In this document: positions 9,376 through 16,667 of the stretch, one piece after another
Layout of the letters: each line of letters begins with the position of its first letter
Position numbering within the stretch: the first letter of the stretch is position 1
From: an uncultured Mycoplasmatota bacterium
GTDB lineage: Bacteria; Bacillota_I; Bacilli_A; RF39; UBA660
DNA: 18,641 bases
Direction of reading: 5' to 3'
Assembly (NCBI GenBank): GCA_946007485.1
Contig: CAMGAM010000010.1
Coordinates: 1 to 18,641, forward strand
Made by a program: the position numbers and the translations under genes
Notes under the pieces: model-generated
What the model was told of the DNA's origin: nothing
The model's database searches: none
What the model saw: the letters and a program-made list of their open reading frames with translations, nothing else

Positions 9376-10374
9376 GGTACTAAATTGAAGATTTAGTGAG
9401 ATATTACCGATAGAAGCATTGTTTTCGCAGTCAACATCTTGTCCTTCAATCCACATGTAGACACGATATTTAGTAATACCACTTTTTAAGTTAAAGATTG
9501 GTAAATTATTGGTGAAACCATTTGTAGTATAATAATTAACATCGACAGTTTTAAAATATGCTGGATAGATGGAACTTTTAGCATTTTGTGGGGTAATATT
9601 TAAGGTAGCACTTATTTCACTAGAAACACCATCATAGATTATTCTATCTCCTATTTCATTAGTGGTAATACCATAGACATTAAGGGCATTTTCAATACCA
9701 TGGATGGTATGAGTATCATAATTTGGTTCCCAAATATAGACATTGTCATTTGAGTTAGTTGACAATGATTGAATAATGGTAAGATTATTACCAACAGTTG
9801 TTGTTCCTTCTTCAACAAAAGCTACTCTAACGGCATTCTCAATGCCAACAGAAGTTTCTCCACCATAGGTGATGTTTGATAATGGGGTTAAATATAACTG
9901 TGTATCAGCATTAGTTTTTAGGAACAAATCAAAGGCAATAAATTTACCATCGCTTAGTTCATCAAATGATTCAGTTTCAATACTTCTTTCAGTCGATAAG
10001 ATATAATTACCATAAAAATCGTTTTCGACTGTTCCATAAAACATTTTTATTTTGCCATCTTCAACTTCTCCTATCGTAGAGACTGGTTCAAGGGTACTAG
10101 GAATTTGATTGACACTTGTCGGATAAGTATTTCTAGCATCTTGAATATCATAGACCGAAATGGCTCCTTTCCAATTTTGACCGTCGGTTGATATTTCAAT
10201 TCCACCTTGGGCTCTGACATTGACATCTAATAAATCTACTCTAACTAAACGATTAGTAGTAAACCAGGCATAAGATGAGAACGATAATGAAAGAGTTGTC
10301 ATTAAAAGTAGTAAAAGTAGATAAAATAGACGATTTTTTCTTTGTTCTTTTTTCTTTTTCTTAGACTTATTCAT
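9364..10374 (-). CDS. Exported SipW-type substrate, beta-rich surface protein
   Basis: A 336-residue protein with a very basic N-terminus (residues 1-15), a Leu-rich hydrophobic segment (16-34), and S-Y-A-W-F-T-T-N at 34-41, the arrangement of a SipW-type signal peptide with cleavage probable after Ala36. The mature part is polar and beta-rich with Asn/Thr-rich strands, typical of the TasA/CalY-like exported proteins of Firmicutes. Near the C-terminus is W-I-E-G-Q-D-V-D-C (308-316), holding the only Cys of the protein. The same motif occurs in the product of the upstream gene, so the two are probably structural relatives or partners. Its ATG overlaps the upstream stop by 8 nt, with AGGAG about 12 nt before it, indicating coupled translation. 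Likely a fibre or matrix subunit; the exact role is inferred. Confidence 0.85.
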   Translation of the reverse strand: MNKSKKKKKEQRKNRLFYLLLLLLMTTLSLSFSSYAWFTTNRLVRVDLLDVNVRAQGGIEISTDGQNWKGAISVYDIQDARNTYPTSVNQIPSTLEPVSTIGEVEDGKIKMFYGTVENDFYGNYILSTERSIETESFDELSDGKFIAFDLFLKTNADTQLYLTPLSNITYGGETSVGIENAVRVAFVEEGTTTVGNNLTIIQSLSTNSNDNVYIWEPNYDTHTIHGIENALNVYGITTNEIGDRIIYDGVSSEISATLNITPQNAKSSIYPAYFKTVDVNYYTTNGFTNNLPIFNLKSGITKYRVYMWIEGQDVDCENNASIGNISLNLQFSTNPS

Positions 10375-11071
10375 TTGTTTCTTTATACTCCTCTCTTATT
10401 TCCATATGCATTTTTATTTCGCCACCTAGAAGATTATCAGTACAATCTGGATCATCACCTTCTAGCCAAATAACAATTGTAAATTTATCTATATCTCCTG
10501 GTTGGAAATTTTTTCTTTGTTCTAAGACAGCTTCTTCTTTACTAGAAAAAGCGACAGTTCCTTCTTCAACCTCGTTGGTATATGAATTAATTTTAGCATA
10601 AACTGTTTTTTCTCCATTTAGAAAAATCATTACTCTAGTTGCTTCATCAACATTTTTGATAACATCATCAATAACAATGGAATACCAATAATTAACAGTT
10701 TCTTCTCCTTCATTTTCAATATAGAAGGTATAAGCTATATAGTTTTCACCATTATGTGATCCTTCGGCTTCGGTATCAATATTGGTAGGAATCCAATCAA
10801 TAGAGATATTATCCATAAATTCTAAATCTCTAGCAGCTAATTTTCTTTTACCTTCTTTGATAACAGAATCCTCATAAATAACAATATGATTATCGAGAGC
10901 TAATCTTTGGTCTAAGGTAATAGTAAATCTTCCACCTTTATAGATAACACTTAAAATGATGAAAGAGAAAATAAGAATTAATAATATAATAGTTAGAATT
11001 ATTTTAGTCTTGCTATATCTTTTTTTTCTTTTTTCTATTGTGCTAGCTTTGACAATTACTTCTTTAGCCAT
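10367..11071 (-). CDS. Membrane-anchored exported protein with C-terminal EGDDPDC motif
   Basis: A 234-residue protein. I start it at the ATG at 11071 (MAKEVIV), which follows AAGGGGTGGC; a longer frame back to 11146 crosses the promoter and starts with a poor site. Residues 1-22 are strongly basic, 23-44 form one hydrophobic helix, and the rest is predicted outside the cell. I see no clear SipW-like cleavage motif, so it probably stays membrane-anchored. The C-terminal W-L-E-G-D-D-P-D-C (202-210) carries the only Cys and matches the motif in the following gene's product, followed by G-G-E-I-K-M-H-M. First gene of a two-gene operon, divergent from the plus-strand gene at 11224. It could anchor or initiate a fibre made from the downstream product; this is inference. 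Confidence 0.82.
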   Translation of the reverse strand: MAKEVIVKASTIEKRKKRYSKTKIILTIILLILIFSFIILSVIYKGGRFTITLDQRLALDNHIVIYEDSVIKEGKRKLAARDLEFMDNISIDWIPTNIDTEAEGSHNGENYIAYTFYIENEGEETVNYWYSIVIDDVIKNVDEATRVMIFLNGEKTVYAKINSYTNEVEEGTVAFSSKEEAVLEQRKNFQPGDIDKFTIVIWLEGDDPDCTDNLLGGEIKMHMEIREEYKETNE

Positions 11072-11093
11072 ATGCCACCCCTTGCTTAATTTA

Positions 11094-11122
11094 ATTCTAG
11101 CATAGGTATATTGGTTAAACAA
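11094..11122 (-). promoter_or_regulatory. Sigma-A-type promoter of the two-gene exported-protein operon
   Basis: On the minus strand, TTGTTT (11117-11122) and TAGAAT (11094-11099) are 17 bp apart. The start codon lies 22 nt downstream of the -10 box. Its presence supports the start at 11071 and not an upstream one. Confidence 0.6.
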
Positions 11123-11130
11123 TAAAAAAA

Positions 11131-11166
11131 TGACTACTTTACACATAGTTAGTCAGTGATTAGTCA
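11131..11166. promoter_or_regulatory. Possible operator: TGACTA / TTAGTCA repeats between divergent promoters
   Basis: TTAGTCA occurs twice in direct orientation (11149-11155 and 11160-11166), 11 bp apart, about one helical turn. An inverted copy, TGACTA, lies at 11131-11136. The cluster sits between the -35 boxes of the two divergent promoters (11117-11122 and 11176-11181), where a shared regulator would bind. No regulator gene is in the window, so this is a suggestion only. Confidence 0.35.
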
Positions 11167-11175
11167 AGAAATAAA

Positions 11176-11204
11176 TTGCATATCGTTTATGGTTATGTTA
11201 TAAT
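11176..11204 (+). promoter_or_regulatory. Sigma-A-type promoter of the CalY-like gene
   Basis: TTGCAT (11176-11181) and a consensus TATAAT (11199-11204) are separated by 17 bp. The ATG at 11224 lies 19 nt downstream of the -10 box, preceded by AGAGAGGT. This is the best-matching promoter in the window. Confidence 0.78.
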
Positions 11205-11223
11205 TTATTATAGAGAGGTAAAT

Positions 11224-11802
11224 ATGAAGAAAAAGGTTATTTTACTGGTAGTTTTATCGATATTGTTATGTTTGTTTTTTGTGCAAGAATCTTTTGCAAA
11301 ATATATAACAGAAGCAAATGAGACTGCTAATATGTCAATAGCTAGGTGGAAAATTCTTGTCAATAATGAAGATATTAGGGATGAAAATACTGTCAATGCA
11401 GTTATTAATCCAGTATTTCCTGGAAATGATAATATTGCTGAAAATATTATTGCTCCGACTAGTGAAGGATATTTTGATTTAATTATTGATGCTAGGGAAG
11501 CTGATGTTTCTTTTAAATATAAAATTACATTGTCAGTTAATGAAGATAGTTCTGTTAGGGATTTAGTGGCTACGAAATATGTTATTAATGATGGCGAGGA
11601 AATTGCTTTAGATAGTAGTAATCAAGTGATAGAAAATACGGTTTTACATCGTGATAATACAGGGACAATAAATATACGAGTTTATATTGTGTGGAATGAT
11701 GGTGATGGGGCTTCAATGGATAATAGTGAGGATACTTCAGCCACTATTAGTAGTAATTCGGCAATGATGAATGTCAGTTTAAATTTCACTCAAGTAGTTT
11801 AG
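11224..11802 (+). CDS. CalY/TasA-like SipW-type exported protein
   Basis: A 192-residue protein and the only gene on the plus strand. It starts at ATG 11224 after AGAGAGGTAAAT; reading further upstream from a TTG would begin inside the -35 box. Residues 1-4 are basic, 5-20 hydrophobic, and Q-E-S-F-A-K-Y (21-27) fits a SipW-type cleavage site after Ala25. The mature protein continues with N-M-S-I-A-R-W-K-I-L-V-N, a pattern common at the N-terminus of camelysin/TasA-like proteins, and then beta-strands ending in M-N-V-S-L-N-F. It has its own strong promoter and shares a bidirectional terminator with the convergent operon. A likely major secreted fibre or matrix subunit; family membership is by pattern, so moderately sure. 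Confidence 0.85.
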   Translation: MKKKVILLVVLSILLCLFFVQESFAKYITEANETANMSIARWKILVNNEDIRDENTVNAVINPVFPGNDNIAENIIAPTSEGYFDLIIDAREADVSFKYKITLSVNEDSSVRDLVATKYVINDGEEIALDSSNQVIENTVLHRDNTGTINIRVYIVWNDGDGASMDNSEDTSATISSNSAMMNVSLNFTQVV

Positions 11803-11814
11803 ATGATATAATTT

Positions 11815-11839
11815 AAAAAGTAGCGTTTGAGCTACTTTT
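11815..11839. terminator. Bidirectional rho-independent terminator between convergent genes
   Basis: A 9-bp perfect stem, AAAAGTAGC / GCTACTTTT, encloses a 6-nt loop. It has a T-rich tail on the plus strand (TTTTATT) and a run of five T on the minus strand. It ends the plus-strand gene at 11802 and the seven-gene minus-strand operon, whose last stop codon (11838-11840) overlaps the stem. Confidence 0.8.
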
Positions 11840-12431
11840 ATTCTGCTATTTGGTAAGCTGTTATTTTTATACTTAAATCAATACTAGGAATGTCGGGATA
11901 ATTTTGATGATAGGTATAGGCAAGACTACCCCATTTAGTATCTTCTTCATCGTGTCCTGATTCATATGGCCATGAGACAGATATGGTAATCGTTTCTTCT
12001 CCATTAGATTGAATAATATCATTAGAAACATTAAAATCGATTGAGAATGGGTAATTGGAACGAAGATAATTTACTATTTCAGCATCGGTATATCCTAGAG
12101 TCATAAGGTCATCACCAAGGACTTTAGCAGTAATAACTTCATAGGTTATTTGGGCTCTTGCTTCACCACTGTTTGATGCAGTTAAGGTTTGATTGTAGGA
12201 CTCCATTCCAGGATATAATGAATCAATATTTATTTCGATAGTCTTTTCAACAGTTTGACCGTTTACATCGAAAGTGACATTCCATTCTCGTACTTTAGCA
12301 CTGATGTTGCTTGATACTTTAGTTGTATATATAAACCAGGCAAAACTGTTTGATGCTAAGGTAATTGCTAATAAAAAGATAGTTCTTAATTTTACTTTTT
12401 TAAATAGTTTTTTTCTTTTGGATTTATCCAT
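11838..12431 (-). CDS. SipW-type exported substrate encoded next to the signal peptidase
   Basis: A 197-residue protein with a basic N-terminus (1-17), a hydrophobic segment (18-30) and N-S-F-A-W-F at 28-33, fitting SipW-type cleavage after Ala31. The mature part has V-R-E-W-N-V-T-F-D-V-N-G near its start, then beta-rich sequence with S-L-Y-P-G-M-E (a common turn of TasA-like folds) and I-S-V-S-W-P-Y before the end. No Cys is present. It is the last gene of the seven-gene operon, 8 nt after the active signal peptidase, and its Shine-Dalgarno TAGGTGA begins with that gene's TAG stop. The pairing of a small substrate with a SipW-type peptidase is the same logic as sipW-tasA. Probably the operon's dedicated secreted subunit. 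Confidence 0.85.
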   Translation of the reverse strand: MDKSKRKKLFKKVKLRTIFLLAITLASNSFAWFIYTTKVSSNISAKVREWNVTFDVNGQTVEKTIEINIDSLYPGMESYNQTLTASNSGEARAQITYEVITAKVLGDDLMTLGYTDAEIVNYLRSNYPFSIDFNVSNDIIQSNGEETITISVSWPYESGHDEEDTKWGSLAYTYHQNYPDIPSIDLSIKITAYQIAE

Positions 12432-12439
12432 TAAATCAC

Positions 12440-12997
12440 CTACTTCTGACTATCTTTTCGATCTTCAATAAAATCAATTATTTCCATAACTAAAAGGATA
12501 GCAAAAGGAACAAAGATGACAAAGTAAAAGCCATATGGATTATTTACTATTTTACTAATAAAACTCAAGATAGTGCTTTTCATAATGACTTTGCCCATAA
12601 CTTGAGATTCTTCGACAAGAGGATCCTCAAATTCATTAGCGATACCTTTAGTATGAAAAGTTCTTTTTCCATTAGATGTATCTATTTTTATTATTTGGTG
12701 GGTGATAATTTTTCCAGCGAAATCGCTTTTTTGTCCCATATAAACTACGTCATCTTCGACAGATAATTCATCAGGAGAAATTTTTTTAGCAATGACCATG
12801 TCTCCGACATTATATTTAGGAACCATACTTTCTGTGATGATAGTATAGATACTATAACCACCAAGAGATAATTTATTATCGGAAATTCTTTGAATGAAAA
12901 TAATGCTTACAACAATTACTATAAATAAAGAAACTATTGCTTTGATTATCATCGTTAATACTTTTAATACCTTGTTATTCTTTATTTTTTCTATCAT
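12440..12997 (-). CDS. sipW: SipW-type signal peptidase I (S26B, Ser-His)
   Basis: A 185-residue membrane peptidase that removes signal peptides outside the membrane. Residues 14-36 form the N-terminal membrane helix and 155-176 a second one near the C-terminus, as is usual in SipW and archaeal/ER-type enzymes. Box B is I-T-E-S-M-V-P, with nucleophile Ser57, followed by G-D-M-V-I-A-K (65-71). The general base is His100 in K-I-I-T-H-Q, instead of the Lys of ordinary bacterial type I peptidases. T-K-G-I-A-N-E-F-E-D (116-125) corresponds to the family's TKGDAN...D motif with the first Asp replaced by Ile. It is sixth in the seven-gene operon, between the DUF2357-like protein and a SipW-type substrate. 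The family is certain; the gene name means SipW-like, not proven orthology. Confidence 0.92.
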   Translation of the reverse strand: MIEKIKNNKVLKVLTMIIKAIVSLFIVIVVSIIFIQRISDNKLSLGGYSIYTIITESMVPKYNVGDMVIAKKISPDELSVEDDVVYMGQKSDFAGKIITHQIIKIDTSNGKRTFHTKGIANEFEDPLVEESQVMGKVIMKSTILSFISKIVNNPYGFYFVIFVPFAILLVMEIIDFIEDRKDSQK

Positions 12998-13008
12998 ATT
13001 ATCACCAT

Positions 13009-14130
13009 TTATATTTTTATTTCGTTTATTTCATCTAAATACTTATCTAAATGTTTTCTGAATATTTTTTCGATTTGTTTTTCATTGACGACGGTTTTAT
13101 ATTTAATAATACTATATTGTTTACCAACAATTTCTTTTAATTTAGCTTCATCAATGTTAGAGTCAACACTCATTACTTTTTCTATCATATTGCCTACTAA
13201 TTTTTCTGATAAGGTTTCTTTATTTTCTTTTTTCTCTTCTTTTTTGTTAACAGAATCTAGCACTAGGTAATCAAGAAGAAAAGATTCATCAATCATTTTC
13301 TTTAATTCACCATTTTCTTGGTAATCTTTGTTAGACTTTTCTCTCTCGGTATCATCGTCAGCATGACTTTGCATGTAGTTCCATAATTTTACGGCATATT
13401 GAAAGTTCACATTTTTTAGAATTACGTTAGTCTTTTTTATTGGAGAAGTTACCAAAGAAATATGCATCTTATCAATATTTTGATATACTGGTGAGCAAGT
13501 TAAGTCAGAGATTTGAAGTTCTAATTTTTCAATTCTTTCGGTTATTGATAGTCCATTTTCATCTTTTTCATTTTTCTTTTGATCTACTTTAGAATCTATT
13601 GACATAGAAATATTAATATTTTCTTTTCCTATTTTACTAGATGCATTATATTCCATCTTTTTATCATCTTTAAGAGACATAGATAAATCAGTTAAGTTTC
13701 TTTTCTTTCTATTTATGTAGAATTGCATATTTTTAATTAAACTATATATGAAACGATTTTCATAGGTGTTGAAACTTTCTTCTTTGTTAATATTAAGAAT
13801 TTTAGAAGGTTTTACATCACCAGTTTTTTTGTCAATATCTTGAATTAAATTGGTATTTCTTGATAAGTGTTTGATACTCTCAACAGTTACTCTTCTTGCA
13901 AGTTCTATTTTAACAATGTCTTCTTCATTGACAATAAAACGGTTAGGATTTCTTAGGATATTATCAAGATATCTGATAGTATCTTCCATGATATCTAGCC
14001 ATTCAAAGTTGGTACTAGTTTTATCATAGTTAGTGACTACTCTTAAATTAGAATTTATATTTTCATAGAAATCTTTATTTTTATCATCATTGGATTGTTC
14101 ATACAAATTTATTATTTCAAGATTATTCAT
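13009..14130 (-). CDS. DUF2357-like protein, partner of the AAA+ ATPase
   Basis: A 373-residue soluble protein. It has N-P-N-R-F (61-65) and, after a helical region, S-F-N-T-Y-E-N-R-F-I-Y-S-L-I (119-132), which resembles the core of DUF2357 proteins that accompany McrB-type ATPases. A long Lys/Glu-rich helical region follows, including a probable coiled coil near 195-212. In many relatives DUF2357 is followed by a PD-(D/E)XK nuclease (the old DUF524). I see no such motif here; the C-terminus is a charged helical tail rich in Lys and Glu. It lies 10 nt after the ATPase gene, with a TAGGAGGT ribosome site that includes that gene's TAG stop. It probably works with the ATPase but not as a nuclease. 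Family call moderate; function inferred. Confidence 0.75.
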   Translation of the reverse strand: MNNLEIINLYEQSNDDKNKDFYENINSNLRVVTNYDKTSTNFEWLDIMEDTIRYLDNILRNPNRFIVNEEDIVKIELARRVTVESIKHLSRNTNLIQDIDKKTGDVKPSKILNINKEESFNTYENRFIYSLIKNMQFYINRKKRNLTDLSMSLKDDKKMEYNASSKIGKENINISMSIDSKVDQKKNEKDENGLSITERIEKLELQISDLTCSPVYQNIDKMHISLVTSPIKKTNVILKNVNFQYAVKLWNYMQSHADDDTEREKSNKDYQENGELKKMIDESFLLDYLVLDSVNKKEEKKENKETLSEKLVGNMIEKVMSVDSNIDEAKLKEIVGKQYSIIKYKTVVNEKQIEKIFRKHLDKYLDEINEIKI

Positions 14131-14140
14131 GTAATACCTC

Positions 14141-15667
14141 CTATGTCAATTTTTTAAGTCTTAATAAGTACTCTTCACACTCTTTCATTTTTCCTTTACC
14201 AAATGTTTTATCTAGGAATTCAATATAACCATCAATTTCATCTCTAATATATGAAATATTTAATTGTTCAAATTTTCTTAAAATTTTTCTAGCAATGAAG
14301 TAATCAACGCCATCGACTTCATCGCCACCGCATCCGACATATACAGGAACAAATTTTTTCATATGAGCAACGATACGGTTACCAAAAGCGATACGGAAAT
14401 GTTTAATTACATAATCATCCATATCATTTATTTTATTTAAAGTATCTTCAGAAATCGGATGTTTTTCCATTGCCTCACTAAATAATTTATCAAGATAGGT
14501 GTAATTTATGTCTTGTGCAGGAATATCTAGGGGTTCAAAAACTTGTCCTTTATCATTGATATCAAGAGGCATAGCTCTATCATATACTTTATCAGTTACC
14601 ATGAAGGTAGAGTCATCGTTATTGATAGTTCCAATGTACCATACATTAGGAGGAATTTTTAATTTTCCTTCAATAATATTTTTAGGATCATCTGGCCAAG
14701 AACTAGATACTAACTCGACAATCCATTCATCTTTGTTAGGCATTTCCAAGATAGATAGCATTTCAGCAAAATAATACTCTACTCTGGAAATGTTCATTTC
14801 ATCGAGGATAACAGTATATACATCATCAGTATAACCAGCTTGGTAAATTTCTTTTAAAACATCAGTTTCGTTAAACTTTTTGGTAAATTCATTGAAGTAT
14901 CCGAAGAGTTCAGTACGATCACGCCATGACGGCTGAACGGAAGCAACACAAGAATCGTGTTTTAAGAATTTTCCCCAGGCATAAGCAAGGGATGTTTTAC
15001 CAGTACCAGAGATACCTTGCAAAATTACTAATTTAGTTGAAGCAAGTGCTGAGATAAATAATCTTATCATTTCGCTCTTATAATAAAGTCCTAGATGAGA
15101 AGCAGCAAAATTTCTAAAATTTTCAACTAACTCTTCAAGATTAAAACCATTTCCATAGTTAGCTACTTTGTAATTAGCATATTCATTATCAACAGCGGTA
15201 AGTTTTGGAAATCTACTAGCGGTAGTATCAACATCTTCTTGATTGGTTCCTTCTTCACCTTCGACAGTTTCTTCTTCACCAGGTTTTAGTCCTAAGTGAG
15301 ATACTTTCATAGCAAGAATACTTTCTTTTTCTGACATGAGCGTAGCTACTTGATTATTTAAAGAGGCAACTTCTTCAAGAAGTGATTCTTGTTCAACGAT
15401 AGTTTTACGAAAGCGAAGATATTTTCTTATCAAAAAGTAAATGATAAAACCAAATCCACAAACGATAGCAACGATTGAAATAATAGCTAGGCAAACTAGA
15501 AACCATTCAGGAATACTAAAATCATCTTTATAAAATCCGACAATAGCAATATATTCTGGAATATTAAACATACTGCAGATACCATTAATAAATCCTTTAA
15601 ATGTAAGAATAAATCCAGAAAAGAATTGGGATAAAAATTCATATAAAAATCTAAAAAATGTATCCAT
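14141..15667 (-). CDS. Membrane-tethered McrB/MoxR-type AAA+ ATPase
   Basis: A 508-residue protein. Residues 8-35 are hydrophobic or amphipathic and 55-80 form a clear membrane helix. A coiled coil (about 86-118) and an acidic linker (128-150, Glu/Gly/Thr-rich) then lead to a cytoplasmic AAA+ domain from about 190. Walker A is G-I-S-G-T-G-K-T (218-225), Walker B is V-I-L-D-E-M-N (286-292), and sensor 1 is Y-I-G-T-I-N-N (344-350), followed by T-D-K-V-Y-D-R-A, the place of the arginine finger. D-E-M-N and G-T-I-N match the McrB/MoxR clade, but the MNTADRS GTPase signature of true McrB is not kept, so ATP is the likelier substrate. No DNA-recognition domain is present; the N-terminus is a membrane anchor. 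Encoded directly before the DUF2357-like protein. Likely a remodelling motor at the membrane; its substrate is unknown. Confidence 0.88.
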   Translation of the reverse strand: MDTFFRFLYEFLSQFFSGFILTFKGFINGICSMFNIPEYIAIVGFYKDDFSIPEWFLVCLAIISIVAIVCGFGFIIYFLIRKYLRFRKTIVEQESLLEEVASLNNQVATLMSEKESILAMKVSHLGLKPGEEETVEGEEGTNQEDVDTTASRFPKLTAVDNEYANYKVANYGNGFNLEELVENFRNFAASHLGLYYKSEMIRLFISALASTKLVILQGISGTGKTSLAYAWGKFLKHDSCVASVQPSWRDRTELFGYFNEFTKKFNETDVLKEIYQAGYTDDVYTVILDEMNISRVEYYFAEMLSILEMPNKDEWIVELVSSSWPDDPKNIIEGKLKIPPNVWYIGTINNDDSTFMVTDKVYDRAMPLDINDKGQVFEPLDIPAQDINYTYLDKLFSEAMEKHPISEDTLNKINDMDDYVIKHFRIAFGNRIVAHMKKFVPVYVGCGGDEVDGVDYFIARKILRKFEQLNISYIRDEIDGYIEFLDKTFGKGKMKECEEYLLRLKKLT

Positions 15668-15677
15668 ATTTCACCTA

Positions 15678-16655
15678 CTACTCTTTAATAATTATTTTTT
15701 CACTATCAAAATCATATGTTAAATCATCCTTGACAATAATATATGTGAAGATATCAAGCCATATTTTACTTTTTTCTTGATAATCAAATTGTTCATCTAA
15801 TTCAATACAGAATTTGTATCCTTGTTTTATTAAATCTTCAATTTCATCTTTATGAATTAGATAATCACTATAAGTAAATTTAATGATGATATTATCTTTA
15901 ACAACATCACTATCAATAGTATTTAAAAGTCTACTAATTTTATCTTTTTTTTCAAAGATAGATAGTGGAAAATCAACAATATATTTTAAATTATATTCTC
16001 CTTCAATTACATGGTTTAGTACTAAGAGACTTGTCAAATGATAAGTAATAAACAACTTATCTTCACCGACAATCCCGCTATTATATACTTTATTTTTGGA
16101 GTATTCACTATATATTTTAGGAAAAGTTATATGATGAGATAGGCTTGTAAAAAGAACATTTTTATTGTTAGTTTTTTGAAATGTTAAGGTAAACTTATCA
16201 TTAGCAAATGATTCAAGAAAAGTTTTCTTTCTTTTAGTATTTGCTTTGACTAAAGTTGTTAATTCATTTTGAAAATTATCATCATATAAATCCATTTTAC
16301 TTATTCTGAAATCTTCAATCTCAGAGACAAGATCTTTTAAGGAGTCATATTTTAAGACTGAATCAAAATATAGAATATATTTGAATGTGAGATAAGTATT
16401 TTTAACATCATTAGAATAAGTAGAATCACCATTATTCATTAATTCACTAGCTTTATCTTTTAGATAATAATTAATATTGGATTCAAAATTTCTATATTTT
16501 TGTTCATAATAATTATAGTATCTAACGGAGATATATGTATCAGTTAAAATATCGGCAATATCTTTTTTATATTTTTTATTCATAATTAATTTTAAGTATT
16601 CATAAATATTTTTTTTAGCAAATGATACATAATCTTTAGAAATATTATTAGACAT
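15678..16655 (-). CDS. Unknown cytoplasmic protein, C-terminus faintly EAL-like
   Basis: A 325-residue protein I do not recognise. It has no signal peptide or membrane segment. The first 150 residues are helical and rich in Tyr, Lys and Asn. From about 150 it alternates strands and helices. The last 70 residues include D-N-I-I-I-K-F-T-Y (254-262), a helix, G-Y-K-F-C-I-E-L-D-E (279-288), and then F-T-Y-I-I-V-K-D-D (303-311). That order recalls the end of an EAL-type TIM barrel (E-L-T-E, then G-x-x-x-A-L-D-D, then I-K-I-D), but the residues binding metal and c-di-GMP are mostly not conserved, so enzymatic activity is unlikely. It sits 10 nt before the AAA+ ATPase, with a strong TGAGGTGA ribosome site overlapping the upstream TAG stop. 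It may regulate or dock onto the ATPase; this is inference. Confidence 0.82.
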   Translation of the reverse strand: MSNNISKDYVSFAKKNIYEYLKLIMNKKYKKDIADILTDTYISVRYYNYYEQKYRNFESNINYYLKDKASELMNNGDSTYSNDVKNTYLTFKYILYFDSVLKYDSLKDLVSEIEDFRISKMDLYDDNFQNELTTLVKANTKRKKTFLESFANDKFTLTFQKTNNKNVLFTSLSHHITFPKIYSEYSKNKVYNSGIVGEDKLFITYHLTSLLVLNHVIEGEYNLKYIVDFPLSIFEKKDKISRLLNTIDSDVVKDNIIIKFTYSDYLIHKDEIEDLIKQGYKFCIELDEQFDYQEKSKIWLDIFTYIIVKDDLTYDFDSEKIIIKE

Positions 16656-16667
16656 TATTTCACCTCA

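Noticed and set aside
11072..11146. Longer N-terminus for the anchored protein from ATG 11146
   Set aside because: It would read through the TTGTTT / TAGAAT promoter; ATG 11071 has its own ribosome site and gives a normal basic-then-hydrophobic start.
11176..11223. TTG start for the CalY-like gene
   Set aside because: The TTG is the start of the -35 box; ATG 11224 follows AGAGAGGT and gives a proper signal peptide.
13009..15667. Classical McrBC methyl-directed restriction system
   Set aside because: There is no DNA-recognition domain, no MNTADRS signature and no visible nuclease motif, and the ATPase is membrane-anchored within a secretion operon.
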